Assembly: GCA_036272915.1 (NCBI GenBank)
Contig: DATAXV010000055.1
Coordinates: forward strand, 1-40,699
Direction of reading: 5' to 3'
DNA length: 40,699 nt
Origin: DATAXV01 sp036272915
Lineage (GTDB): Bacteria > Chloroflexota > Dormibacteria > Dormibacterales > Dormibacteraceae
This document shows positions 8,778 through 16,149 of this stretch, one piece after another. The stretch's first letter is position 1; every line of letters starts with the position of its first letter. Made by a program: the position numbers and the translations under genes. The notes below the pieces were generated by a model. That model had not been told where the DNA came from and made no database searches. It was given only the letters and a program-made list of their open reading frames with translations.

Positions 8778-9695
8778 ATGGGAGAGCGGAGGCTGGATCG
8801 GCTGACCCACGGCGACATCGACGCTCTGGTCGGGCGCGCCGCTCCAGGCCTCCCGGTCGAACGGTTGACGGTCCTGCGGCAGACTTCCGACTGGCTGGTG
8901 GTCGAGGTCAACCAGGAGTACGTTTTCCACTTCGCCGGCAGTCGCGCCGGAGCCGAGTGGCTGGCGGCGGAGAACCGCCTGCTGGCGGCGATCGCGGGCC
9001 GGATCTCGACCCGGCTGCCGGAGCCCTGGCGCTTCGCGACGGATCACGCCTTCGTCGCCTACCGCCGTATCGACGGCGATCTGCTCGGCACCCTGGCGTT
9101 CGATCACACGCTCTCCGAGGCGGCGTGGGCGAGGGTGGCCGCCGACGTCGGTCGGTTCCTGGCCGAGCTGCATCAGGCGATCGATCTCGAGACCGCCATC
9201 GGCCTGCGCCTACCTCCACCCGAGTACCCAAAGTTCGCACCGGATTTGCTGGGACGAACGCTGCCCCTCATGAACAGCGAGGAGGATCGGGCGCTGGTGC
9301 GACATGTGCACCGCCTTCTGACCGAGATCACGCCGGGCCTGGCGTCGCCAACGCTGATCCACGGCGACCTCCACGGCGACAACCTGGTCATCGCCGCCGA
9401 CGGATCGCTGCTCGGCGTGCTCGACTTCCGCTCCGCGCTGATCGCCGACCGCCACATCGACTTCCGCTGTCTGTTCGGCTACGGCGACATCATGGAGGGC
9501 GCGGTCGAGAGCTACAACCGCGAATCCCCGGTCCCGGTCGACCTGCGCTGGTGCCAGGTGATCAGCGCCGCCAACGACCTGCATGAGATGACCTGGCGGG
9601 CGGAGATGGGCATGCTCCACGGCTCGATTCCGATTCCGATTCCGGTTCGCGTCGCCGATCTCCGCGAGAAGTTGAGGCTTCGCGACCTGCTCTGA
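8778..9695 (+). CDS. Aminoglycoside phosphotransferase (APH) family kinase
   Basis: A 305-residue protein with an APH/choline-kinase fold. The catalytic loop HGDLHGDN is at about residues 195-202, followed by the metal-binding DF in GVLDFRSALIADRHIDF. The N-lobe has the small-molecule-kinase layout (WLVVEVNQEYVFHFAG). Family members phosphorylate hydroxyls of aminoglycosides, amino sugars, homoserine or similar metabolites; the similarity is to the general family, so antibiotic resistance should not be assumed. The C-terminus holds an in-frame hexanucleotide repeat giving IPIPIP. It converges with the patatin gene 7 bases away. Confidence 0.8.
   Translation: MGERRLDRLTHGDIDALVGRAAPGLPVERLTVLRQTSDWLVVEVNQEYVFHFAGSRAGAEWLAAENRLLAAIAGRISTRLPEPWRFATDHAFVAYRRIDGDLLGTLAFDHTLSEAAWARVAADVGRFLAELHQAIDLETAIGLRLPPPEYPKFAPDLLGRTLPLMNSEEDRALVRHVHRLLTEITPGLASPTLIHGDLHGDNLVIAADGSLLGVLDFRSALIADRHIDFRCLFGYGDIMEGAVESYNRESPVPVDLRWCQVISAANDLHEMTWRAEMGMLHGSIPIPIPVRVADLREKLRLRDLL
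9625..9648 (+). repeat. Hexanucleotide tandem repeat (CGATTC)3 + CGGTTC
   Basis: Four tandem copies, the last with one substitution, lie inside the APH-family gene and encode alternating Ile-Pro. Being a multiple of three, copy-number change would not shift frame. Confidence 0.85.
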
Positions 9696-9702
9696 TCGCT
9701 GC

Positions 9703-10644
9703 TCACAACTCGTGCCCGGCCACCGAGCCCGCCGCGTGCGTCACCAGCTGGGGAGGGGTGTCGATGATGGCCGAAGTCGGGATCCGTCCGAGGACATTCA
9801 TGTACGGCCGCCGGTCGAGGACCTGGTCGGCGAGGGCGCGGCCCAGCTCCAGGTCGTCGGCGATCCGGTCCGCGTTGCTGATGCGCGCCCCCCTCGACGG
9901 CAGCTGCGGGGCCAGGAGCAGTGTCGGCATGCGATCGCCGCAGATGAGGAGGTCCCGCTGGATCTGCTGCATGGAGGACGCGTCGAGGTGCGCCTCCATC
10001 TGGTGCATGCGCTGGCTGAGCCCGAGGGCGTGCGCCCGTGAGCGCCGGTGATGCGCTCGGTTCGGGGCGCGGTTGCAGCAGGCGATGGCGATGGCCTGCT
10101 TGCATCCGGCCTCGTCCGCGGCGAGGAGGTCGCAGTAGGCGACCATGCCCCCGTCCTGGTAGAGGCGGCCCTCGACCGGTACCGGCGTGTGCAGCAGCGG
10201 CCAGGAGGAAGCGGCCAGCAGCAGCTCGCGAACCGGCCCGCGGTCGAGCACCTCGCGCCTGCCCGCCTCGACGTCGGTCACCGTGATCGAGACCGGGATG
10301 GGCAGGTCCTCGAGGCGCAGTCCGGGAGGGACGAAGCGATCGATCAGTCTGCCCTGGACCCTGGACAGAATCAGCCGCTCGGAGGCGATCGACGGCCAGA
10401 GGTCGCGCAGCCGCCCGGCCATGTCCCGCTCTCCCGACCACAGGGAGGTGGCGACGGCGGTGTAGGCACCGGTGCTGGTTCCGAAGAGCCGGACCTCGCC
10501 GGGGTGCCAGGCGCGGCGCTCCACCGCCCGGGCGACGACCGCGGCCTGGAGGGCCCCGTCGATGCCGCCGCCGCTGAAGACCCAGGCCGTGGACAGCGTT
10601 CGTCCTCCCTCGCCCGACAGCGCGTGGAGGTCGACGTTCGCCAT
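9703..10644 (-). CDS. Patatin-like phospholipase
   Basis: A 313-residue protein from ATG 10644. It has the complete patatin signature: the glycine-rich oxyanion loop SGGGIDGALQ, the nucleophile elbow GTSTG (GxSxG) and the Asp of the dyad in QDGGM. Patatin-fold enzymes are Ser-Asp acyl hydrolases acting on phospholipids or other esters. No signal peptide or membrane helix is evident, so it is likely cytosolic, as in bacterial RssA/YchK-like proteins. A long upstream extension of the frame overlaps the divergent ABC gene and is not supported. TACGAT lies 9 bases before the start, with no ribosome binding site. Confidence 0.85.
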   Translation of the reverse strand: MANVDLHALSGEGGRTLSTAWVFSGGGIDGALQAAVVARAVERRAWHPGEVRLFGTSTGAYTAVATSLWSGERDMAGRLRDLWPSIASERLILSRVQGRLIDRFVPPGLRLEDLPIPVSITVTDVEAGRREVLDRGPVRELLLAASSWPLLHTPVPVEGRLYQDGGMVAYCDLLAADEAGCKQAIAIACCNRAPNRAHHRRSRAHALGLSQRMHQMEAHLDASSMQQIQRDLLICGDRMPTLLLAPQLPSRGARISNADRIADDLELGRALADQVLDRRPYMNVLGRIPTSAIIDTPPQLVTHAAGSVAGHEL

Positions 10645-10653
10645 CCCAAATCG

Positions 10654-10659
10654 ATCGTA
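10654..10659 (-). promoter_or_regulatory. TAnnnT -10 box, 9 bases before start (leaderless type)
   Basis: TACGAT on the minus strand, 9 bases before the patatin ATG at 10644. No Shine-Dalgarno sequence lies between. Confidence 0.5.
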
Positions 10660-10756
10660 GGAGCGCGCGGCGGACCGGATGCGGACAGTCGCCGTGCCGG
10701 CTCGCCGGCCGCGGCTGGTTCCGATCGGCCGCGGGTCACGGCCCGCCGCCGGAGGC

Positions 10757-10837
10757 ATGATTGGTGCCATGCGCAGGGTCGCCGCCGCGGCCGTCCTCAG
10801 GGGCGGCCCACCGTCGGGAGCATCGGCGAGGACGTGA
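10757..10837 (+). CDS. Possible 26-residue leader peptide upstream of ABC exporter
   Basis: ATG 10757 (or 10769 in the same frame) opens a short frame encoding MIGAMRRVAAAAVLRGG and nine more residues. Its stop TGA (10835-10837) overlaps the GTG start of the ABC ATPase in a GTGA arrangement. GGAGG at 10751-10755 lies directly before it. The overlap could couple translation of the ATPase, which lacks an obvious ribosome binding site of its own. It may equally be chance in GC-rich DNA. Confidence 0.3.
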   Translation: MIGAMRRVAAAAVLRGGPPSGASART

Positions 10838-11769
10838 ACGCGATCGAGGTCAGGAACCTGGTCAAGCGGTACCGGGGGGTCCGCACCAACGCCGTCGACG
10901 GGATCTCCTTCGATGTCGTCGAGGGCCAGCTCTTCTGCCTGATCGGGCCCAACGGGGCCGGCAAGACGACGACCGTCTCGATCCTGACCACGACCATGTC
11001 CGCCACCTCCGGCGAGATCCGCATCGCCGGTCTCGACGTCGCCGGCCAGCGCGGCCTGGTTCGGCGCGAGCTGGGCATCGTCTTCCAGCAGCCCTCCCTC
11101 GACCTGAACCTCACCGCCGAGGAGAATGTCCGGCTCCACGCCGTCCTCTACGGGCTCCATCCCTGGCGGCCGATGCACCGCCTGATGGCGGCCGGCTACC
11201 GAAGCCAGGTGGAGGAGCTGGCCGGCCTCCTCGGGCTGAGCGACGTCCTCGGCCGGCCGGCGCGATCGCTGTCCGGCGGCATGCGCCGCAAGCTCGAGAT
11301 CGTCCGGGCCCTGATGCACCGGCCCCGGGTGTTGTTCCTCGACGAGCCGACGACGGGCCTGGATCCGGAGAGCCGGCACAGCCTGTGGGACTACCTGCAG
11401 GAGGTGCGCGCCCGTTACGGCACCACCGTCTTCCTGACCACCCACTACCTGGAGGAGGCGGAGGGCGCGGACGCCGTCTGCGTGCTCGCCGGCGGCCGGA
11501 TCATCGAGCGAGGGACCCCCGGCGAGGTCAGGGCCAGGAGGACGCGGACCGAGCTCGTGGTCGACGCCGTCGACCGGGCCGCCCTGCGAGCCGAGCTGGA
11601 GCGGATGGGCCTGACCGCGGAGGGGGATGGGCCGCTCCGGGTGCCGCTCGGCGAGCGCCGGGCCCAGGAGGTGATCCGAGAGCTGCGCTCCGAGCTGACC
11701 GTGCTCCGGGTGGTCGAGCCCTCCCTGGAGGCGGCCTACCTTCTCCTTCTTGAGGAGGCGGGGTCGTGA
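10834..11769 (+). CDS. DrrA-like ABC transporter ATP-binding protein
   Basis: A 311-residue nucleotide-binding subunit. The frame is open far upstream, but domain homology begins at AIEVRNLVKRYRGV just after GTG 10834. Walker A is GPNGAGKTT, the Q-loop is FQQPSLD, the signature is LSGGM, Walker B is VLFLDEPTTGLD and the switch His is in LTTHY. The C-terminal 80 residues form the extra domain usual in DrrA/NodI-type exporters. With the overlapping permease it should form a homodimeric ABC-2 exporter for drugs, lipids or polysaccharide precursors; substrate is unknown. The start is partly uncertain, and a short leader frame overlaps it. Confidence 0.88.
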   Translation: MNAIEVRNLVKRYRGVRTNAVDGISFDVVEGQLFCLIGPNGAGKTTTVSILTTTMSATSGEIRIAGLDVAGQRGLVRRELGIVFQQPSLDLNLTAEENVRLHAVLYGLHPWRPMHRLMAAGYRSQVEELAGLLGLSDVLGRPARSLSGGMRRKLEIVRALMHRPRVLFLDEPTTGLDPESRHSLWDYLQEVRARYGTTVFLTTHYLEEAEGADAVCVLAGGRIIERGTPGEVRARRTRTELVVDAVDRAALRAELERMGLTAEGDGPLRVPLGERRAQEVIRELRSELTVLRVVEPSLEAAYLLLLEEAGS

Positions 11770-12587
11770 GGGCGCCGGCGCCGGAGGGGCAGGCCCTCGG
11801 CCGGGTGCGCACCGAGTTGTGGGCGCTGCTCGCGATCGCTCAGCGGGATCTGACCAAGCTGCTCAGGGACCGCATCCGGCTCGGCGTCAGCCTCGCCTTC
11901 CCGGTCCTCATCATCGCCGGCCTCGGCACCATGCTGGAGCCCACCGTCGGCCGCGTCACCGGGCTCAACGCCGTGACCCTGACCTTCACCGGCGTCCTTC
12001 CCGCCACCCTCTTCCAGTCGGCCGCGGCGGGGATGATGTCGATCGTCGAGGACCGCGCCACCGATTTCTCGCGCGAGCTGTTCGTCGCCCCGGTCTCCCG
12101 CTTCACGATCGTCACCGGCAAGGTCATCGGCGAGTCGCTGGTCGCCCTCTGCCAGGGGGTGGGGATCGTCGCCTTCGCCACCCTCTTCGGGGTCCGCATG
12201 TCCCCCGAGCAGCTGCTGGCCCTGGTCCCGCCCTCGATCGCCTGCTGCCTGTTCGGCGCCGCCTTCGGCCTCGCCACGCTGGCCGCGCTGCCCAACCAGC
12301 GGACCGCCCAGCAGGTCTTCCCGTTCCTAGTCCTGCCGCAGTACTTCCTGGCCGGCGTCATCGTCCCGCTGACCGGTCTCCCCGGCTACATCGATGCCAT
12401 CTCTCGCATCATGCCCATGCGCTACCCGGTCGACCTGACCCGCGCCGCCTTCTACGCCGGGACCCGCGGCTACGCCCAGGCGGTGACCGAGGGACCGCTG
12501 GCCGACCTGATCGTGATGGCGGTGCTCTTCGGCGGCCTGATCGTCGCCGGCGGCCTGATCTTCGACTACCGGGAACGGACGCAGTAG
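11766..12587 (+). CDS. ABC-2 type transporter permease (DrrB-like)
   Basis: A 273-residue membrane subunit starting at GTG 11766, sharing the GTGA overlap with the stop of the ATPase gene, a hallmark of translational coupling. Six hydrophobic segments are apparent. The N-terminal cytosolic helix (QRDLTKLLRDRIRLGV) and the later LPQYFLAGVIVPLTGLPGYID followed by PMRYPVDLTR match the ABC2_membrane family. It forms the membrane channel of the exporter. It is followed by a convergent methyltransferase gene 13 bases away. Confidence 0.88.
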   Translation: MRAPAPEGQALGRVRTELWALLAIAQRDLTKLLRDRIRLGVSLAFPVLIIAGLGTMLEPTVGRVTGLNAVTLTFTGVLPATLFQSAAAGMMSIVEDRATDFSRELFVAPVSRFTIVTGKVIGESLVALCQGVGIVAFATLFGVRMSPEQLLALVPPSIACCLFGAAFGLATLAALPNQRTAQQVFPFLVLPQYFLAGVIVPLTGLPGYIDAISRIMPMRYPVDLTRAAFYAGTRGYAQAVTEGPLADLIVMAVLFGGLIVAGGLIFDYRERTQ

Positions 12588-12595
12588 CGTCCGCG

Positions 12596-12609
12596 GGCGG
12601 CTATCCGCC
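12596..12609. terminator. Short hairpin between convergent genes
   Basis: GGCGG (12596-12600), loop CTAT, CCGCC (12605-12609) lie between the ends of the ABC permease and the methyltransferase, the latter's stop codon falling in the loop. The stem is only 5 bp and there is no T run, so termination is tentative. Confidence 0.25.
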
Positions 12610-13437
12610 GGCCGGCCGCCAGATGTGGAGCATGCCGTCCGCGCGCCGGACCGAGAACAGCCCTTCCGGCGACGCCGCCAGGAGCAGCGCCCTCAGGTCG
12701 CGTTCGAAGGCGGCCTGGCGGTCGCCGAAGAGGTGCGGCGCGGCCCAGGAGCGGGAGAAGGTGTCGGCGACGATGTGCTCGGTGGTGCGCTCGAGGATCC
12801 GCCCGTCGGGGACGACCACGTCGTCGGGGCCCTCGAAGCCGGCGCCGCGGAAGATCGCCTCCTCGCCACTCGGGGATGTGGTCCGGATCGACTGGCCGGC
12901 CCGGCGCTCGGGGCCGAGGTACGAGCGCAGCAGCTCCTCGATCTCCGCGTGCGGTGGAGCGGGGTGGGGGGTGGGCTCCGCCACCTCGGGCATGTCCCGC
13001 CGGTCATCGACGTGGACGACGGCGCCGCCGGGCGTGAGCATCGAGCGGACCAGGCCGGCGACCAGGGAGCGGTCCATCCAGTGGAAGGAGGCGGCGAAGG
13101 TGACCACGCGGAAGCGGCCCAGACCGGCGGGAAGCCGCTCCGCCCGCCCGAGCACGAACCGGGCGTTGCCGACCCCGCGCTCCTGGGCCAGGCGCCGCGC
13201 CTCCTCGATCATCCCGGTGTCGGCGTCGAGGCCGACCACCTCCTCGAAGAGACCGGCCAGGCGGAGGGCGACCGACCCCGGCCCGCAGCCGACGTCGAGC
13301 AGCCGTCCGGCACCGTCGAGGCCGAGGGATCGGGCGAAGGCGCCGGCAAGTTCCGGCGAGTAGGGGAGCCGGCCCGCGTCGTAATAGCGAGCGGCGTCGG
13401 CGAAGAGGGTCTCGTCCCAGGTCCACTCCGTAGTCAC
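12601..13437 (-). CDS. Class I SAM-dependent methyltransferase (type 11)
   Basis: A 278-residue protein starting at GTG 13437. SAM-binding motif I is LLDVGCGPGSVALRL, motif II has the acidic GLDAD, and ASFHWMD after beta-4 is typical of the Methyltransf_11 family (a large group that includes TAM- and UbiE-like enzymes). The C-terminal half is less conserved and probably sets substrate specificity, which I cannot assign. The start has no Shine-Dalgarno sequence; TAGGTT lies 6 bases upstream. It is divergent from the DUF4177-like gene and the housekeeping run. Confidence 0.82.
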   Translation of the reverse strand: MTTEWTWDETLFADAARYYDAGRLPYSPELAGAFARSLGLDGAGRLLDVGCGPGSVALRLAGLFEEVVGLDADTGMIEEARRLAQERGVGNARFVLGRAERLPAGLGRFRVVTFAASFHWMDRSLVAGLVRSMLTPGGAVVHVDDRRDMPEVAEPTPHPAPPHAEIEELLRSYLGPERRAGQSIRTTSPSGEEAIFRGAGFEGPDDVVVPDGRILERTTEHIVADTFSRSWAAPHLFGDRQAAFERDLRALLLAASPEGLFSVRRADGMLHIWRPAGG

Positions 13438-13443
13438 CGGGCC

Positions 13444-13449
13444 AACCTA
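13444..13449 (-). promoter_or_regulatory. TAnnnT -10 box, 6 bases before start (leaderless type)
   Basis: TAGGTT on the minus strand, 6 bases before the GTG at 13437 of the methyltransferase gene. No ribosome binding site is present. Confidence 0.5.
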
Positions 13450-13522
13450 TCAGGCCCGATCGGGCTCGGCGTCGAAGCGGACCCCGCCATGCCCGCCGCC
13501 GGTTCGCGATGGCGGCGAGCCA

Positions 13523-13528
13523 TACAAT
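13523..13528 (+). promoter_or_regulatory. TACAAT -10 box, 8 bases before start (leaderless type)
   Basis: TACAAT (5 of 6 consensus bases) ends 8 bases before ATG 13537 and heads the long housekeeping gene run. Confidence 0.55.
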
Positions 13529-13536
13529 CACTGCTC

Positions 13537-13854
13537 ATGCGAGGACTACTCTTCGAAGAGGAACCGGAGCCCGACGAGGAGCCGGACGAGCCGGACGCTC
13601 CCGCCGCCGGCCCGGCGGCCGCCATTCCCAGCATCGCCGGCGAGAATCGCGAGTTCGAGTACCGGACCGAGGTGCTGACCACGGTCAAGCTGACCGACGG
13701 CAAGACGCTGGCCAAGGTGCTCAACGAGGCCTCGAAGGACGGGTGGGACTTCGTCAAGGTGCTGTCGGCCGCCGATCAGCACGTGGTCCTGCTCCGCAAG
13801 GCCAAGAGCGCCGCCCGCTCCGACCGTCGCGTCGGCTTCGCCATCGGGGGCTGA
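13537..13854 (+). CDS. DUF4177-like small protein
   Basis: A 105-residue protein from ATG 13537; a much longer upstream frame overlaps the divergent methyltransferase and is rejected. Residues 1-35 are an acidic, proline-rich linker (EEEPEPDEEPDEPD). The C-terminal part (EFEYRTEVLTTVKLTDG, then LAKVLNEASKDGWDFVKVL and VVLLRK) follows the DUF4177 pattern, in which a strand is followed by a helix, a conserved GW and two strands. The function of this family is unknown. It lies 9 bases before murI and probably opens that operon. Confidence 0.6.
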   Translation: MRGLLFEEEPEPDEEPDEPDAPAAGPAAAIPSIAGENREFEYRTEVLTTVKLTDGKTLAKVLNEASKDGWDFVKVLSAADQHVVLLRKAKSAARSDRRVGFAIGG

Positions 13855-13863
13855 GCCATCGGG

Positions 13864-14694
13864 ATGGGGGACGAGCGGCCGATCGGGGTCTTCGACTCGG
13901 GCGTCGGTGGTCTCACCGTCCTCCGTGCGATCCGCGAGAGCCTGCCGCTCGAGCCGACGATCTACGTGGGCGATCTCGCCCGCTTCCCCTACGGACCTCG
14001 CTATCAGAACGAGGTCAAGGAGTTCGCGTTCGAGATCATCCGCTACCTGCAGAGCCGCGACGTCAAGCTGGTCGTGATCGCCTGCAACACGGCGACGGCG
14101 GCGGCGCTGCACCAGGCCAGGGAGCTCTTCGACCTTCCCATCGTCGGCGTCATCGCGCCGGGGGCGCAGGCCGCGGTCGAGGCGACCCGGAAGGGGCTGG
14201 TCGGGGTGATCTCGACCGAGGGCACCAGGCTCAGCCAGGAGTACCTGCACGCGATCAAGGAGCTCGACCCGATGATCGGCGTGTACCAGAAGGCGTGTCC
14301 CGAGCTGGTCGAGATCGTCGAGGCGGGTGGGGCCGACACGCCCCGGGCCGAGGCCGCCCTGCGGCGCGACCTGCAGGAGATCGCCGGCCTCGGCGCCGAC
14401 GTCCTCGTCCTCGGCTGCACCCACTACCCGCTCCTGCGCGGCGCGATCGAGAGGGCGTTCCCGGGCACCTTTCGGCTGGTCGACTCGGCGGGGACGACGG
14501 CGGCGATGGTCCGCCGGCGGCTGGAGCACGCGCGGATGCTCGCCGACGGCGGCGTAGCCGACCACGAGCTGCTGGTGACGGCGGTGCCAGAGGGCTTCGA
14601 CGAGGTCGCGCTCCGGCTGTTCGGAGGGGAGGTCCCGACGGTGCGGCGATTGCGGCTGGACCCCTCGCCACGCCGCGTCAGCGCCCGGGTCTAA
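13864..14694 (+). CDS. murI: Glutamate racemase
   Basis: A 276-residue MurI that converts L- to D-glutamate for peptidoglycan. Both catalytic cysteines are in place: ACNTATAA (about residue 76) and GCTHYPLL (about residue 188). The N-terminal IGVFDSGVGGLTVL and the VGDLARFPYG segment are canonical. ATG 13864 follows the previous stop by 9 bases, and the next gene begins 10 bases after its stop, so this is an operon member. The length is normal. An active peptidoglycan pathway is implied. Confidence 0.95.
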   Translation: MGDERPIGVFDSGVGGLTVLRAIRESLPLEPTIYVGDLARFPYGPRYQNEVKEFAFEIIRYLQSRDVKLVVIACNTATAAALHQARELFDLPIVGVIAPGAQAAVEATRKGLVGVISTEGTRLSQEYLHAIKELDPMIGVYQKACPELVEIVEAGGADTPRAEAALRRDLQEIAGLGADVLVLGCTHYPLLRGAIERAFPGTFRLVDSAGTTAAMVRRRLEHARMLADGGVADHELLVTAVPEGFDEVALRLFGGEVPTVRRLRLDPSPRRVSARV

Positions 14695-14704
14695 GCTGAG
14701 GACG

Positions 14705-16135
14705 TTGCTGGTCACTCTTGTGGGCGTCGGTCCCGGGCATCCCCAGATGCTCACGCTGCGGGCCGCCGACGCCATCCGCGAGGCCGACGTGTTGCGGTAC
14801 GACGCGGCCTGTGATCGAGCGATCCTGAGCATGGCAGGCGCCGGCGCCGAGATCGGGCCCTATCGCGACGTGTCCGAGATCGTCGCCCTCGCCGGGCAGC
14901 AGAAGCGGGTTGCGGTTCTCTTCCGCGGCGACCCCTACGCCTTCGCCGACGGGGTCGAGGTGGCCCGCGGCCTGGAGCGAGCGCAGGTCGAGTTCGAGGT
15001 GGTGCCGGGCATGCTCATGGAGACTGCCGGCCCCACCCTGGGCGGCATCCCCTTGACCCTGGAGGGGCGTTCCGCGTCGGTCGCCATCGGCTCGCCCTGC
15101 CACGCCGACACGGTGGTCCTGCGCCTGCCCTGGGGATGGTGGGAGTCGGGTGTGCGCTCACTCCTCCGGCACGGGCGCACGGCGAAGGAGCCGGCGGCGC
15201 TGCTGACCGAGGCGGGCAGCCAGAGCCAGCATCGCCTGGTGGCGCCGCTGGGCGACATCGTCGCCGCCGCCGAGAAGGCCGGCCTCCGCGGCGACGCGGT
15301 GATCGTGGTCGGCCCCGGCGTCGAGCTGGCCGACCGCCTTGACACCCTCAGCCGGCGGCCGCTCCACGGGGTGCGGGTGCTGGTCACCCGGGCCCGTCAC
15401 CAGGCGTCCGCCTTCGCCCGGGAGCTGATCGATCTGGGCGCGGCCGTGATCGAGGTGCCGACCATCGAGATCCAGGCCCTGCCCAATCGCGACCAGGCGG
15501 CGGCCGCGATCGAGCACCTCGGGGAGACGCGGCTGGTCGTCTTCGCCAGCGCCAACGCCGTGACCATCTTCTTCCAGCTCCTGCTCGAGCTCGGCCATGA
15601 CGCCCGGCACCTGTACCGCAGCAAGATCGGCGCCATCGGGCCGGAGACGGCGCGGATGCTGGAGGCGAACGGCATCAAGCCCGATCTGGTCGCCGGCGAA
15701 TACACCGCCGAGGGGCTGGCCAAGGCGCTCGAGGGCTGGGACCTCAAGGGGTGGAGGGTGCTGATCCCGCGCGCCCAGGTCGCTCGCGACGCCCTGCCCC
15801 AGCTGCTCGCCCAGCGCGGCGCCCAGGTCGAGTTCCTGCCCGTCTACCGGACGGTCTCGCCGCCCTCGACCGCGGACATGCTGCGCCGCCTGCTCGAGGG
15901 CCCCTGGGTCGACGTCGTCACCTTCACCAGCTCCTCGACCGTCACCAACTTCGTCAAGGCCCTGACCGACGAGCAGCTGGCCCTCGCCCAGGAGCGCTGC
16001 AAGATCGCCTGCATCGGCCCGGTCACCGCCGATACCGCGCATCGGCTGGGTCTGCGCGTGGATATAATCGCTCGCGACTACACGACCCGGGGACTGGCCC
16101 TGGCGATCGTGGAATCCCTCTCAACCTCGCACTAG
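14705..16135 (+). CDS. hemD: Fused SUMT-like methyltransferase / uroporphyrinogen-III synthase
   Basis: A 476-residue two-domain protein starting at TTG 14705 with GAGGA just upstream. Residues 1-225 have the tetrapyrrole methylase fold: VTLVGVGPGHPQMLTLRAAD, VVPGMLMET, GGIPLTLEG and a closing IVVGPGVELADRL. Motifs diverge from classical CobA/SUMT: GPGDP is GPGHP and the KGGDPFVFG loop is FRGDPYAFA. Residues 230-476 are HemD, beginning GVRVLVTRARHQASAFA, with VVFASANAV, WRVLIPRAQVARDALP, VDVVTFTSSSTVTNF and a final CIGPVTADTA. HemD closes uroporphyrinogen III; the first domain may methylate it to precorrin-2/sirohydrochlorin precursors or may have lost that activity. No other hem gene lies in the window. 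Confidence 0.85.
   Translation: MLVTLVGVGPGHPQMLTLRAADAIREADVLRYDAACDRAILSMAGAGAEIGPYRDVSEIVALAGQQKRVAVLFRGDPYAFADGVEVARGLERAQVEFEVVPGMLMETAGPTLGGIPLTLEGRSASVAIGSPCHADTVVLRLPWGWWESGVRSLLRHGRTAKEPAALLTEAGSQSQHRLVAPLGDIVAAAEKAGLRGDAVIVVGPGVELADRLDTLSRRPLHGVRVLVTRARHQASAFARELIDLGAAVIEVPTIEIQALPNRDQAAAAIEHLGETRLVVFASANAVTIFFQLLLELGHDARHLYRSKIGAIGPETARMLEANGIKPDLVAGEYTAEGLAKALEGWDLKGWRVLIPRAQVARDALPQLLAQRGAQVEFLPVYRTVSPPSTADMLRRLLEGPWVDVVTFTSSSTVTNFVKALTDEQLALAQERCKIACIGPVTADTAHRLGLRVDIIARDYTTRGLALAIVESLSTSH
16063..16068 (+). promoter_or_regulatory. TATAAT inside hemD, possible internal promoter
   Basis: A perfect TATAAT lies within the 3' end of the hemD frame, 82 bases before the cyclophilin ATG. 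No -35 match was found, so it is weak evidence. Confidence 0.2.
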
Positions 16136-16149
16136 GAACAGCGCCCTCG

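Noticed and set aside
8778..9695. Calling the APH-family gene an antibiotic resistance determinant
   Set aside because: Only the general kinase fold is visible; the family contains many metabolic kinases.
10645..11445. N-terminal extension of the patatin frame
   Set aside because: It overlaps the divergent ABC ATPase gene and shows no domain; the patatin homology begins after ATG 10644.
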